From IMG/VR virus record IMGVR_UViG_3300032086_001114, positions 1 to 28,586 of that record: a stretch of DNA of 28,586 nucleotides. One strand, 5' to 3'. Position 1 is the stretch's first letter; each line of letters begins with the position of its first letter. Below are positions 1 through 10,117 of the stretch, piece after piece. The notes below the pieces were generated by a model that worked only from the letters and a program-made list of their open reading frames with translations, made no database searches and had not been told where the DNA came from. The stretch comes from a virus. The position numbers and the translations under genes were made by a program.

Positions 1-3000
1 TTTGGGTATAAAGTAACAGATGAAACTGTAGTAGATACTGAATCAGAGTTTGAAAGAATCTTTGGGATATCTAGAATGCAGGAAGAGCCTGCAAAGAAGC
101 TATCTCAAAAAGCAAAGAGAGCACTGTCTAGAATCCCAGTAGAAGATCTTACAGATTCATTCTTTGGATTCCAAACCTATATCCCAATAACAGATGTATT
201 CAATGAGGTTGCTGGGGTAGTAGCTGACTCGTCTAGCTTCCAAGAAATGCTTTCTAATCTTAATGAGCAGAAGAACAGCATAAACTCTTTAAATGCTGTC
301 TATGACTTTATAGTAAAGTTACAAGCAGAAGAACAAGCATTGCTTTACTCTACCCTTTCTTTAGGGATGAATGCCCATAGAACTCTCATAATTAATGAGA
401 CTGAAGATGGGGCAGAGACTATGTTATTCTCTCCTGTAAGATCCACAATAAAGAAGTACTTTACTAATAAGTGGAAGAACGCTGCTGTTGGGGGGAATGG
501 GGTTTACACTATTGTCACAGATGACAAAGGAAACTTTAAAGGACTATCTATAGATAAGTCTGTTGCAGAAGAGGTACAGGCTAAATCCAAGATAGTATTT
601 GATGGGATACAAGCCCCTGGAAATGCAGAACTTGAAGCATTTAGTGATGCACTATGGGCTATGGGTATTACTCTAGGAAAGAGTAGAGAAGAGTCAAGAG
701 ACAGAGTAAGAGAAGTATTCTCTTTAGACGGGAGATACAAGGAAAACCTAGAGGCATTTATAAATGAGACTCAGCTCAAGCAGATGATGACTGAGATGTT
801 CTCCCCTAATAAAGAGCTCTACACTAACATATTTGAATCTGAGTCCAGAACAATAGGATTGATTGCAGATATGGTACTCTCTAAGTTTGAAACCCCAAAG
901 GCTGCATCATTCTTAGGAGGGACTGGTAATATGATCTATGCTCTTAATCTTAAGAGTGATCTTACAATCACCAAAGAGATGATTGCAAATGGGGAATATG
1001 GGGAGATGTATCTCAATGCTATAGGGCATTCTACAAAGAGAGTAGACTCTTTGGGAACTATACTTCTTAACAATCTTAACTACCAAGAAGTATTCGAACC
1101 TGTAGACCTAGACGTGTCTAAGGTCCTATCTGATGAGAGGGATGATGTAAGAGAGTACTCTAAGATGACATATGAAGATGCTCTTATAGTTGCTCTCAAT
1201 ATGGCATTTCCTGCAAAAGGGAATCTTAGATACATAGCTCTTGATACTCAAGGAGATAGAGATAGACTTACATTTATTCCTGTCCCTAAATGGGAGAATA
1301 GAAAAGTAAGAGGGCTATTCGATCTTAATCAGGGTCTTGAATCTGGGAATGAAGCTGGGAGTATTATAAGAAACTACATACTTCTTGACCTTCATAGAAT
1401 GGGGAGAGAGCTTACTATGGAAGATAGAAGCGAGCTCATGACCTATCACACTGAAGAAAGGTTTAGAGCATTCCAAGTTGGAGGAGAACTTTCTAAAGAT
1501 CAGAATCAGATAGCTATTGATGCTATGGCGTATATGGATAACCCCAATACCCCAATGCCAGAAGAGCTAGCTGCATTCTTAGACGACAAAGTAAGAGAGG
1601 TAGAAGAAAACATTAAGCAGTACTATGATGATATTGTAGAGAAAGTTGGAGGAGAAAGTAATCTTGCAAACCTAGTTAAAGACAGAGTAGATCACAGGTC
1701 ATATATAAAGGGACAAGAGCTAGATTTAGTAAGAAAGTTTGTTACTCATGATATGATTGGGAGACTCATCTCTAGAGAAATATTTAGAGGTGGGGTAAAT
1801 CATGTAAAGGATGGGGCAGACTACAATAAGAGATCTGCTCTTACAACTACTCCTGGAACTATCTTAATGATAGCTGGGGATAGTACACAGAATCCTAATT
1901 ATGGGATGTCCCCAACATTCAATGAGATTACTCTCAAGGATGTATTTACATCTTTAGATAAGAAACAACTTAAGAATCTAAGAAAAGTACTTACTAAACA
2001 AGTTGGGGGAGAAGAAGCAGGTAATATTATAAAAGCATACACTAGGTCTAACTCTACTGATGCTCAGGCATTTATATCCCCATCTATGTATAGAAACATT
2101 AGAATGGGGATGGGGTTGTGGTCTAAAGAAGACCAAGCTGTATATGAAGAGTATCAAGACACTGGGGTATGGAATGGAAGTATCATGCCTCTTAAACCAT
2201 CCTACGAGTTTAGGGTAAAGCATCAAGACAGAGTAATCCCTATATCTCATAAGAACTCATACATGGTTCTCACTAGAGAGCTTGCTGAAGGAAATGCTGC
2301 ATTAACTACACTGCTTGATAGAATGGAGGCAGTAGGAGAGTTTGAAGGATTAGCTCCTGTAGATGTAGTAAACATGGAGTCAGCCAAGAAGACTGGAGGA
2401 TTTGCCCCAATAGATGGGCAATCTACAGAAGCTTTAAAAGCTGCACCTGTAATGACTCTAGACAGTAGAGGTCTTAAGTTCCCTCAGATTATACCTGAGA
2501 AGAGTAGCTACAAAATGACTTTCGGTAGACAGCCTAGAAAGAACATGGTGGCTAACCTTGATCGTTCTGATAAGAAGACATACACAATAGATGGGGTTAA
2601 AGTATCAGGGAATGAACTCTTTGATATGTACCAAGCAGCTATTGTAGAGAAGCTTACTAAGAACAAAAACAATGTATTCAAGAGAGTAGGGTATGATAAA
2701 GTAATAGAGGCCACTACCCCAGAACAAAGACTTAAAGCGTTAGAGGACTTGCTCCCTAAGCTACAAGAGCTCATGGTAGAGCTTGGGGTAGAAAGAGATT
2801 ACCCTCAGAATATTCTAGATGCATTAGAAATTGTAAGAGATGCAGATGGGAATCTATCTACAGCTGTCCCACTTGCATTCCCATCTGTACAGTCTAAGCT
2901 TGAACAGCTATTGTTCGGGATGTTTAGAAGAGAAATCTACCAGCAAAAAATGCTTGGGATGGAGATGGTACAGTTCTCTGAGTTTGGAGGGGCAGAACAA

Positions 3001-6000
3001 GTAGAAGATCTTAAATTTTACAACATAGAAGGAGGAGAAGTAGTAGCCGCAGAAGTAGATATTAGGTATGATGTTCTTGAAAGAATGGGGATTGACCCTA
3101 ACACCCCAAGAGAACAGATAGACGAAAAGCTTATGACTCTTATTGGGTATCGTATCCCACAACAGGGTAAGTCATCTACTATTGTACTAAAGGTTAGGAA
3201 TATACTCCCCCCATCACACAAAGCATCAGTGAGAGTTCCTGGGGCTATTACAACTATGATGGGGTCTGACTTTGATATTGATAAGCTGTACGTACTATTC
3301 CCAGAAGCAACTAGGAAAGGGAGGTCAGTACAGAAAGTTGACGTAGACTATAATGCTCTAAAAGATGCAGAAGCTGTAAAGGGACTGTCTATGCAGCAGC
3401 TAAACAATGTCATATTTGATACTCTGGTAGCAGTAGCTACTAACCCTGTGCACCTCTCTGAGTCTATAGCTCCACTTGATATTAAAGACATAGAAGCCGC
3501 AAGAGATGCTATAGGGAAGTCAAAAGAAAATATTGATATCAATAACCCATCTACTAGAATACAGACTGGGGTTGATAACATGCTTAGTGGGATACTAAGA
3601 GGTCTCTATGCTAATGGAGTTGCTGGGAGAAACGTAGTTACTGCTAGTAAGATTGTATTCAAAGAAGAGGGAGTAACAATAGATGGGAAGAATCTTAGTT
3701 CTATTGTTGAGTACTCCCCATTCTCTAAGAGACCTACAGATTACTACTTGTCTCAATACTTGTCTGCAGCAGTTGACTCTGTAAAAGATCCTATACAAGC
3801 AGCTATTAATGACAATGCAGTAACAGCCCCGCTTACAATCTACATGATGTCTATTGGGATGACCCCTACTCAAGCAGTAGCATTCCTAAATATACCTGCA
3901 GTAAAAGCACAAGTAGACAACGCAATCAAGACTGGGGAGTCTTTAAGAACTGTACTCAATAAAGTAACAGCAGATAATAGCTTGCAACTCAACACACAAG
4001 AGATGCTTGATATTATTTCTGGGGAGCAACCAAAGTACAATCAGTCATCATACATTAAGCTCTTAAGACATATGGTTGATAAGGCTACAAAGCTGGACAA
4101 CTTGTATAGAGCTGTATCCCCAGACGCTATTGATAAAGCTGGGACTATCCCACAGCACTTAGACAAGCTGGATAAGAAAGAAGCTTCTGAAGGAAGAAAT
4201 GCTTCTTATGGGGGAGTAGATGCTCTTAGTATGATAACAGATGGTGATGCATATATCACAGCTAAAGCTTACTACAACATCATAGGGGAATCTCTTAAAC
4301 TTGCTGGAGACCTTGGGTTTATATCCAATCAGGAAGGAGTAAAAGCTCTTAAGAGGAATATCAAGATAGCTTCAGGAAGAACAACTCTTACGGAGGCTAT
4401 GCACAGGGACATAAACAGAGCTATCCTCCACCACCTTGTTACTATGCCAGGCTCCCCAATCTATGAGTCTGATCTTTTGTTAGAAACAAAGGTTATGTAT
4501 AACCATATGGAGGGAGGACTTGAAACTCTTCTCAACCAGATGAAAGACATAGTTGGAGGGGAATCTAACATAGTACTAGAAGCATTAGAACTAGAGACTA
4601 CCCAAACAGAGAAAGGAGAGTTTACTAAGTATATACTCAACTCTGACAAGGTAAACACCACACTGCAGAAGAATTACTTTACAGCTGCTCTAAGAGGTAT
4701 GATGGACAACCCATCACTCTATGGGGCTGAAAACAAGGCAGTTGTAGAGAAATTTGTAGAAGCTGTAGTATCAAATAGTATAGTTACTTCAGGGTTTGCC
4801 CCATCCCCAAAGTCAACATTTGAGCTTATCCCAGTAGACTTCTTTAAGAGACTACAAGTAGGGGCACACCTGAATAATCAGATTAAGAATCTCAACGAGG
4901 ACAGCAATCTCTTGTCATCTTTCTACATGTCATTCCTTGTAAACTATGGACATCATAAGTTTGGGGGGGAATTCATATTCAGAAAACCTTACAGAGGAAA
5001 ACTGTCTCAAACTATTACTCTCCCAACAAGAACTGAGAACTACATAGTAGCTTCTAAAAAGGATAAGAAGACTGGGGTTATATCAACAGCCCTCTATGAG
5101 AAATCAGATCAAGACGGAGTATATACTAGAATACAAACTAAAGGACAACAAAGAGTTCTCTACGAAGCAAACCTAAAAAGAGAAAATGGGGAACCAGTTA
5201 GTAGAGAATCTAGTCTTATTAATAAGAATATATCTGGGGGGACTGGACTAAGAGCTGATAGAATTGAAGCTCAACAACAGAAACTTCTAGTACCAAAAGA
5301 AAAACTTACTACTATAGGTGACCCAGAACAAGAATATAGTATAATAAGATCTGAAAATAAGATTTCAGTAGGGAGTTTTTATTATGTCCCTGTAGGAAAA
5401 TCTTTAAAAATTATAGACTATAAAGTTATAGGTATATCTGATGAAGGGGTTCTTGTTAGAAACGAACAAACTAAGAAAGAAAAATTATTTACTGAAGAAG
5501 ACTTTCGTAATACTTTTAATGTACCAAAAGATGCAGGATTTTCTATTTCAGGAGAATATGGTCTTGCAGAAGTATATAGAGCTGGAAGTTTACAGGATGG
5601 AAGACCTATGTACACTTTGGATATTAATCTGTATAGAGATACAGATAAAGGGAAGGGACTAGGAAAGGATATATATAAAGCTGCCTTAAAAGAGATTTCT
5701 AAGAGTAATGGGGTCTTAACTTCTGGAAGTGTTGTCTCAGGAAATAAAATTTGGGATTCATTTTCAAGAGATGGTGTAGTTGAAAAAGGTATAGATAGAG
5801 ATGGAAATACTATATATTTTATAGATTCTTCAAGAAATAAATCGCAGCAACCTAACAAGTCTAAACTTTCACTAGAACAGAGAGAAACTCCTACAGGAGC
5901 ATCAGAAAAGATAGCTAGACTACGAGAGAACTTTGCTGCTGCAGGAATAGATGTTACAGTTGTAGAAGCTGAGCTTCCTCCAGGAGAGAAGGGACAAGTC

Positions 6001-9000
6001 ATTGGGGACCTGATAGTGTTAGACCCCAATCAAATGGATGCAGATACTGTATACCACGAGTTTGGGCACATCTTAGTTGATATGCTCCCACAGGATGAGG
6101 TAGACCAGTACATAGCTCAAGTAGAAAAACTTAACCCAGAGCTTGCTGAGATGGTTAAGAATAACTATCCAGAACTTACAGGTAGAGAGCTTGGAAAAGA
6201 GATACTTGTTACAGCTATTGGGCTTGAAGGTGCTAAGATTACACGAAAGTCCCCGTCTAAGATTCAGAGAATCATTAATAAGATACTGCGATCTATAGGG
6301 AAACTATTTGGGATACAACCAAATGCTGCAGCTGTGCTTGCAGAACAGATGTTTGCAGGAGAAATACGTGCAGAGTATTTGAGTGGAGAGTTCAACCCTA
6401 AAGTTCAGAAATCAAAAAACTTACAGGACAACATAAACAAAACCTTTGAGGAGGTATCAGTATCTCTCAAGAGACAGCTTATAAGACTTCAAAATCTCCC
6501 AGAGACAGAGAAGACTAGATCAAGAATCAGAGAGATAAAAACTCTGCAAAAGAACTTAACTAAGATTGAGGACAACATGTCTGATATCAATCAGTTCTTA
6601 AACTTCCAACAATATGTTGTAGGGAGGGTAGACACTCTTGAACTCCTTATGGATAAGATGTATGCTAAGAAAGACAAGAAATTGTCTAGGCAAGAAGCTC
6701 TTGACCTTCTTAGAACTGTAGGAGAAATCAGGGAGACTATTGATAGCTTGTACAATACAGAGAAGAGTAAGTCTACTGTACATAAAATGAAGAAAGTACT
6801 TAGGGATCTCCCATTTGGGGGTGCTACTACTCTTGAAGTTGCAGAGCTTAAGTATGACCTACAAGACTCTTTAGACAGACTTGAAGACTTAGAGCAAGAC
6901 TACCAAGACATCATACTCCCACTCGTAGCAGATACTCTTCTGACATATGGGAACACAGATATTAATGACTCTATAGATAAGGAGATAGAGAGAGTACGAA
7001 GAGAAAAGGATATCTCTGGATTTAGAAGGTTCTCTTTCTTCAATAAAGATCCACAATACTTAGCCCTTAAGAAGAAGAAGAATGAGATGTCTCCTGAAGA
7101 ATACAGGGACGCTATGGTAGATGTGAAAGTAAACTTCCTTAAGGGGCAAAGACTTGGGAGAGATCAGATAATAGCTGAGCTTAGAGATGCTCATACTAGT
7201 AAGAAGAAGTTCTCTATGTTCTTAGATCCTATGGTGTATTCTAATGAAGCCAATCTACAACTCTTTGCACTCAGCATTAAAGATGCAATTAACAATGCAA
7301 ATGAGAAGAGTAGAGGATTCCTATACCAACTTGAAAAGCAATACTCTAAGTTTAAAGAGTGGAAAGGTGGGGACTTCAATGAAGCAGAATTCAATGAAGA
7401 CCTGCTCACTACTATAACTGTTACTAGAGGAGATGGGAGTACAATGAAGCTTCTTTCATTAGTCCAAGAGTATGATGTAGAGAAGTTCTACAACAACAGA
7501 GATGCTGAGATTAAGAGGCTGAACAAGAAGTACAAGAAACCAGAAGACTTCTCAAAGCTTGCTGAATGGAATAAATCTGAAGACGGGAAGAACCATAGAT
7601 TAGAACTATCTAAGTGGTATAAAGACAATACAGTTGCTGCCCCTAAAGCAAAAGAGAGATTAGCAGAACTTAGACAGAGAATAAATACAATTAATCAAGA
7701 GATTGAAGGTCTCTCAGAATCTGATATAGATAGAAGAAACATTCTAGCAAGTGAGGCTTCTGATATTGCTAGTAAGATTAGGAGCAGCTATAGAGGAGGA
7801 GTATTTATGGGGGATCTTGCTGTCCCAAATCCTAAGACTTACAAGAGTGCTAAGTATGAGAAGATACAAAATACTCCAGAGCTAAAAGCATACTATGACT
7901 TTGTGGTTAAGAGCTACCAAGCGAGCCAGAAAAAAATAGGTAAGAGCGAGCTGTTTATAAATAGCTGGGATAAGTACTCGTACATAATGCCATCTGTTAG
8001 AAAAGATAGATTGGCATTTGTACAGCAAGAAGGATGGAGAGAACTTATTAAGGAGAATGTACAAGACCTTAAAAGGCTAGATACTGATACTCAGTTTGGG
8101 GTTATGACTAGTGCTGATGGGGGAAGAATACAATCTATCCCTAGGTTCTACACCAATATGGTTGAGGAGAAGAATGTTTCTAGAGATATAGCTTCAAGCA
8201 TTGCACAGTTTACTCATATGGCTAATACTTTTGAAGAGAAATCAAATGTAGTTGGACTTGTAGAAGCTATGATGACTCTACATGAGAACAGACAGACACT
8301 GGCTATAGATTCTAATACAGGTCTCCCACTCATAGATGAGATATCTAGAAGGGTAACCAAAAGAGATAACTCTTATGTACTAAAGCCAGGAGTAGAGAAT
8401 CAAGCGTATCAACACTTGAAAGAGTTTGTAGATTCTGTATTCTATGGACAGTTTGATATAGATAATACAGGACCTCTGGGGGTTAGTTTGTCAAAGGTTG
8501 CGGGGAAAGCGGCTGCTTTTACTGCTACAGCTAACTTGGCTTTCAACACACTACAGATAGGGAACCAGTTTATACTTGATAACCTTATGGGGAGTGAAGA
8601 AGCTGTTGCTGGACAGTTCTATGGTAAAACAGACTTTGCTTGGGCAGCTAAAACTTATGCTGCAGAAAAGGGGGCGCTAGGGGATGTTGGGAAATTTGTC
8701 CCAAGATCTAAACTTGGGCAAGCAATGCAAATGTTTGATGCTCTTAATGAAGTATCAGACACTATAGGAGAGAAGCTCACAGGTAATAAGCTAAAGAAAG
8801 CTATACAATCAGACCCATTCTTTGCTCTCCAACATGCTGTTGAACACCAATCTACTGGGGTTAGGATGTTAGCTCTCATGCATGCTACTAAGGTAACAGA
8901 TGAGAATAATAAGCCTATACTCAATGAAGATGGGAGTGAAGCTAACCTCTGGGATATGTTAGTTGAAGATCAAAATGGGAAGCTGATACTAGATCCTAGA

Positions 9001-9780
9001 GTGAAGAATGTAGACAAGAATGCATTTATAGCTAAGCTGCATGGGATAAACAAGAGAGCTAACCAAGTTAAGGGTAGCTTTGATAGGAGTATGGGGAGTA
9101 GAAGAGCGATAGGTAAGCTGTTGCTTCTCTTTAGAAACTACTTCATCCCTGGTCTTAGAAAGAGATTTGGGCATGGGGAACCATACCATGTAGACTACGA
9201 GCTCGGGGATATAACTAGAGGTATGTACTTGACTGTATCTAACTACTTTGCTGATATAGTAGAAGGGAAAGGAATAGTCTCTTCGTATCAAATGATGGGG
9301 GAGACAGACAAGCAAAACTTCAAGAGAGCTATGTATGAAGCAGCTGCTGCTATGAGTACTGCCGTAATATTTGGGGTACTGAACTCTATGATTGATGCGG
9401 ATGATGACGACGAAGATTCATATGCACTTGTATATGCAGCATACCAAGCTAGAAGATTACAGACAGAACTTTTACAGTTTGTATCTCCTGGTGAATTCTT
9501 CCACTTGGCTAAATCTCCAATGGCTACAGTTAACTGGGTTGGGAAGTATATAGACCTTATTGATCAGGTAACAGTTAAAGAACCAGGATATGCTCTGGGA
9601 CTTGTAGATGAGGAGGATATATTCTATCAGAGAAGAACAGGAACAGCAGAGAAAGGGGATAGGAAAGTATTCAATAAGGTTAAGAAGGTTCTTCCTGTAC
9701 TTAATGGGTGGCAAACATCATTTGTTACAGATACCGGGGGAGAAGCTATTAAAGAGAAAATACGCTGGTTTACACAGTAA
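1..9780 (+). CDS. Giant crAss-like virion RNA polymerase / multidomain protein (5' partial)
   Basis: The frame is open from base 1, so the gene starts left of the window; the first Met is at 76 and is probably internal. Residues below count from that Met (3234 aa to the TAA). The motif GSDFDIDKLY at about 1063-1072 holds the three-Asp DFDID signature (D1065, D1067, D1069) of the second double-psi beta-barrel of crAss-like/YonO-type RNA polymerases, preceded by a YRIPQQGKSS segment typical of that barrel. A GNAT-like region lies near 1826-1900 (acetyl-CoA-type loop GKGLG at 1859-1863). A zincin HEFGH is at 1994-1998. Charged, coiled-coil-rich sequence follows, then hydrophobic stretches near 2812-2830 and 3090-3107 and an acidic run DADDDDED. 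In phi14:2 the homologous enzyme is packaged in the virion and transcribes early genes. By inference, this protein does the same, and the extra domains may act in ejection or processing. Bases about 5270-5870 are visibly more AT-rich than their flanks. Confidence 0.9.
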   Translation, partial: FGYKVTDETVVDTESEFERIFGISRMQEEPAKKLSQKAKRALSRIPVEDLTDSFFGFQTYIPITDVFNEVAGVVADSSSFQEMLSNLNEQKNSINSLNAVYDFIVKLQAEEQALLYSTLSLGMNAHRTLIINETEDGAETMLFSPVRSTIKKYFTNKWKNAAVGGNGVYTIVTDDKGNFKGLSIDKSVAEEVQAKSKIVFDGIQAPGNAELEAFSDALWAMGITLGKSREESRDRVREVFSLDGRYKENLEAFINETQLKQMMTEMFSPNKELYTNIFESESRTIGLIADMVLSKFETPKAASFLGGTGNMIYALNLKSDLTITKEMIANGEYGEMYLNAIGHSTKRVDSLGTILLNNLNYQEVFEPVDLDVSKVLSDERDDVREYSKMTYEDALIVALNMAFPAKGNLRYIALDTQGDRDRLTFIPVPKWENRKVRGLFDLNQGLESGNEAGSIIRNYILLDLHRMGRELTMEDRSELMTYHTEERFRAFQVGGELSKDQNQIAIDAMAYMDNPNTPMPEELAAFLDDKVREVEENIKQYYDDIVEKVGGESNLANLVKDRVDHRSYIKGQELDLVRKFVTHDMIGRLISREIFRGGVNHVKDGADYNKRSALTTTPGTILMIAGDSTQNPNYGMSPTFNEITLKDVFTSLDKKQLKNLRKVLTKQVGGEEAGNIIKAYTRSNSTDAQAFISPSMYRNIRMGMGLWSKEDQAVYEEYQDTGVWNGSIMPLKPSYEFRVKHQDRVIPISHKNSYMVLTRELAEGNAALTTLLDRMEAVGEFEGLAPVDVVNMESAKKTGGFAPIDGQSTEALKAAPVMTLDSRGLKFPQIIPEKSSYKMTFGRQPRKNMVANLDRSDKKTYTIDGVKVSGNELFDMYQAAIVEKLTKNKNNVFKRVGYDKVIEATTPEQRLKALEDLLPKLQELMVELGVERDYPQNILDALEIVRDADGNLSTAVPLAFPSVQSKLEQLLFGMFRREIYQQKMLGMEMVQFSEFGGAEQVEDLKFYNIEGGEVVAAEVDIRYDVLERMGIDPNTPREQIDEKLMTLIGYRIPQQGKSSTIVLKVRNILPPSHKASVRVPGAITTMMGSDFDIDKLYVLFPEATRKGRSVQKVDVDYNALKDAEAVKGLSMQQLNNVIFDTLVAVATNPVHLSESIAPLDIKDIEAARDAIGKSKENIDINNPSTRIQTGVDNMLSGILRGLYANGVAGRNVVTASKIVFKEEGVTIDGKNLSSIVEYSPFSKRPTDYYLSQYLSAAVDSVKDPIQAAINDNAVTAPLTIYMMSIGMTPTQAVAFLNIPAVKAQVDNAIKTGESLRTVLNKVTADNSLQLNTQEMLDIISGEQPKYNQSSYIKLLRHMVDKATKLDNLYRAVSPDAIDKAGTIPQHLDKLDKKEASEGRNASYGGVDALSMITDGDAYITAKAYYNIIGESLKLAGDLGFISNQEGVKALKRNIKIASGRTTLTEAMHRDINRAILHHLVTMPGSPIYESDLLLETKVMYNHMEGGLETLLNQMKDIVGGESNIVLEALELETTQTEKGEFTKYILNSDKVNTTLQKNYFTAALRGMMDNPSLYGAENKAVVEKFVEAVVSNSIVTSGFAPSPKSTFELIPVDFFKRLQVGAHLNNQIKNLNEDSNLLSSFYMSFLVNYGHHKFGGEFIFRKPYRGKLSQTITLPTRTENYIVASKKDKKTGVISTALYEKSDQDGVYTRIQTKGQQRVLYEANLKRENGEPVSRESSLINKNISGGTGLRADRIEAQQQKLLVPKEKLTTIGDPEQEYSIIRSENKISVGSFYYVPVGKSLKIIDYKVIGISDEGVLVRNEQTKKEKLFTEEDFRNTFNVPKDAGFSISGEYGLAEVYRAGSLQDGRPMYTLDINLYRDTDKGKGLGKDIYKAALKEISKSNGVLTSGSVVSGNKIWDSFSRDGVVEKGIDRDGNTIYFIDSSRNKSQQPNKSKLSLEQRETPTGASEKIARLRENFAAAGIDVTVVEAELPPGEKGQVIGDLIVLDPNQMDADTVYHEFGHILVDMLPQDEVDQYIAQVEKLNPELAEMVKNNYPELTGRELGKEILVTAIGLEGAKITRKSPSKIQRIINKILRSIGKLFGIQPNAAAVLAEQMFAGEIRAEYLSGEFNPKVQKSKNLQDNINKTFEEVSVSLKRQLIRLQNLPETEKTRSRIREIKTLQKNLTKIEDNMSDINQFLNFQQYVVGRVDTLELLMDKMYAKKDKKLSRQEALDLLRTVGEIRETIDSLYNTEKSKSTVHKMKKVLRDLPFGGATTLEVAELKYDLQDSLDRLEDLEQDYQDIILPLVADTLLTYGNTDINDSIDKEIERVRREKDISGFRRFSFFNKDPQYLALKKKKNEMSPEEYRDAMVDVKVNFLKGQRLGRDQIIAELRDAHTSKKKFSMFLDPMVYSNEANLQLFALSIKDAINNANEKSRGFLYQLEKQYSKFKEWKGGDFNEAEFNEDLLTTITVTRGDGSTMKLLSLVQEYDVEKFYNNRDAEIKRLNKKYKKPEDFSKLAEWNKSEDGKNHRLELSKWYKDNTVAAPKAKERLAELRQRINTINQEIEGLSESDIDRRNILASEASDIASKIRSSYRGGVFMGDLAVPNPKTYKSAKYEKIQNTPELKAYYDFVVKSYQASQKKIGKSELFINSWDKYSYIMPSVRKDRLAFVQQEGWRELIKENVQDLKRLDTDTQFGVMTSADGGRIQSIPRFYTNMVEEKNVSRDIASSIAQFTHMANTFEEKSNVVGLVEAMMTLHENRQTLAIDSNTGLPLIDEISRRVTKRDNSYVLKPGVENQAYQHLKEFVDSVFYGQFDIDNTGPLGVSLSKVAGKAAAFTATANLAFNTLQIGNQFILDNLMGSEEAVAGQFYGKTDFAWAAKTYAAEKGALGDVGKFVPRSKLGQAMQMFDALNEVSDTIGEKLTGNKLKKAIQSDPFFALQHAVEHQSTGVRMLALMHATKVTDENNKPILNEDGSEANLWDMLVEDQNGKLILDPRVKNVDKNAFIAKLHGINKRANQVKGSFDRSMGSRRAIGKLLLLFRNYFIPGLRKRFGHGEPYHVDYELGDITRGMYLTVSNYFADIVEGKGIVSSYQMMGETDKQNFKRAMYEAAAAMSTAVIFGVLNSMIDADDDDEDSYALVYAAYQARRLQTELLQFVSPGEFFHLAKSPMATVNWVGKYIDLIDQVTVKEPGYALGLVDEEDIFYQRRTGTAEKGDRKVFNKVKKVLPVLNGWQTSFVTDTGGEAIKEKIRWFTQ

Positions 9781-9784
9781 TGTA

Positions 9785-9792
9785 TATATTTG
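9785..9792 (+). promoter_or_regulatory. Possible Bacteroidota -7 promoter box
   Basis: TATATTTG matches the Bacteroidota -7 consensus TAnnTTTG and lies 17 bases before the ATG at 9809, a suitable distance for a short leader. I see no good TTG-type -33 box about 20 bases upstream, so this is tentative. It would let the small 91-residue gene be transcribed independently of the giant gene. Confidence 0.3.
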
Positions 9793-9808
9793 TATAAATT
9801 TTTTAATT

Positions 9809-10084
9809 ATGGCATTTGCATTTGAATCTAAGTCCTGGAGTTATACAGGACAGAAGGAGTTTGAAAACGGGGGGTTTACCCTGCTCAACCCAACAGTATC
9901 TGTACTCTCGGTATCAGTACAACAAAGTAACGTATACGTCGCTATGAAAGCGATAGAAAATAATGGGGTATACGCACATAACCTCAACATCCAGTACAAC
10001 AACACTGCTGGTGAGACTAATCTTGATACTATTGTTGACGCAGCAGTAGCAGCAGCACTCCCAGACTTTACACTAGATGTATAA
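9809..10084 (+). CDS. Small 91-residue phage protein, unknown function
   Basis: The gene begins MAFAFESKSW at the first ATG after the giant gene, 28 bases downstream of its stop, with the A/T-only leader usual in Bacteroidota hosts. The frame is open from 9608, but the upstream part overlaps the giant coding sequence in another frame and is not credible. The product is neutral to acidic, rich in Ser, Val, Asn and Ala, and has no membrane segment. Predicted beta-prone repeats such as TVSVLSVSVQQSNVYVAM suggest a compact virion or assembly protein. It is the last gene of the rightward block and ends two bases before a terminator stem. I do not recognise the family. The structural role is inferred only from its position after the virion RNA polymerase gene. 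Confidence 0.75.
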   Translation: MAFAFESKSWSYTGQKEFENGGFTLLNPTVSVLSVSVQQSNVYVAMKAIENNGVYAHNLNIQYNNTAGETNLDTIVDAAVAAALPDFTLDV

Positions 10085-10117
10085 AAAGAGAGAGGAATAA
10101 TCCTCTCTCTTTCTTTT
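10085..10117. terminator. Bidirectional terminator between convergent gene blocks
   Basis: Perfect 12-bp stem AAAGAGAGAGGA / TCCTCTCTCTTT (10085-10096 with 10101-10112) around an ATAA loop. It is followed by TTTC-TTTT on the plus strand, and on the minus strand the stem's own T-run continues as TTTTAT. It lies exactly between the stop at 10084 and the opposing stop at 10116, so it can end both transcripts. Confidence 0.9.

Noticed and set aside
5418-6029. 203-residue antisense ORF in the giant gene
   Set aside because: Its Ser/Pro/Leu-rich composition is typical of an antisense shadow, and it lies wholly opposite clear coding sequence.
9608-9808. Upstream extension of the 91-residue gene (frame open from 9608)
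   Set aside because: It overlaps the giant gene's coding end in another frame; the ATG at 9809 follows an A/T-rich intergenic leader and gives a sensible protein.
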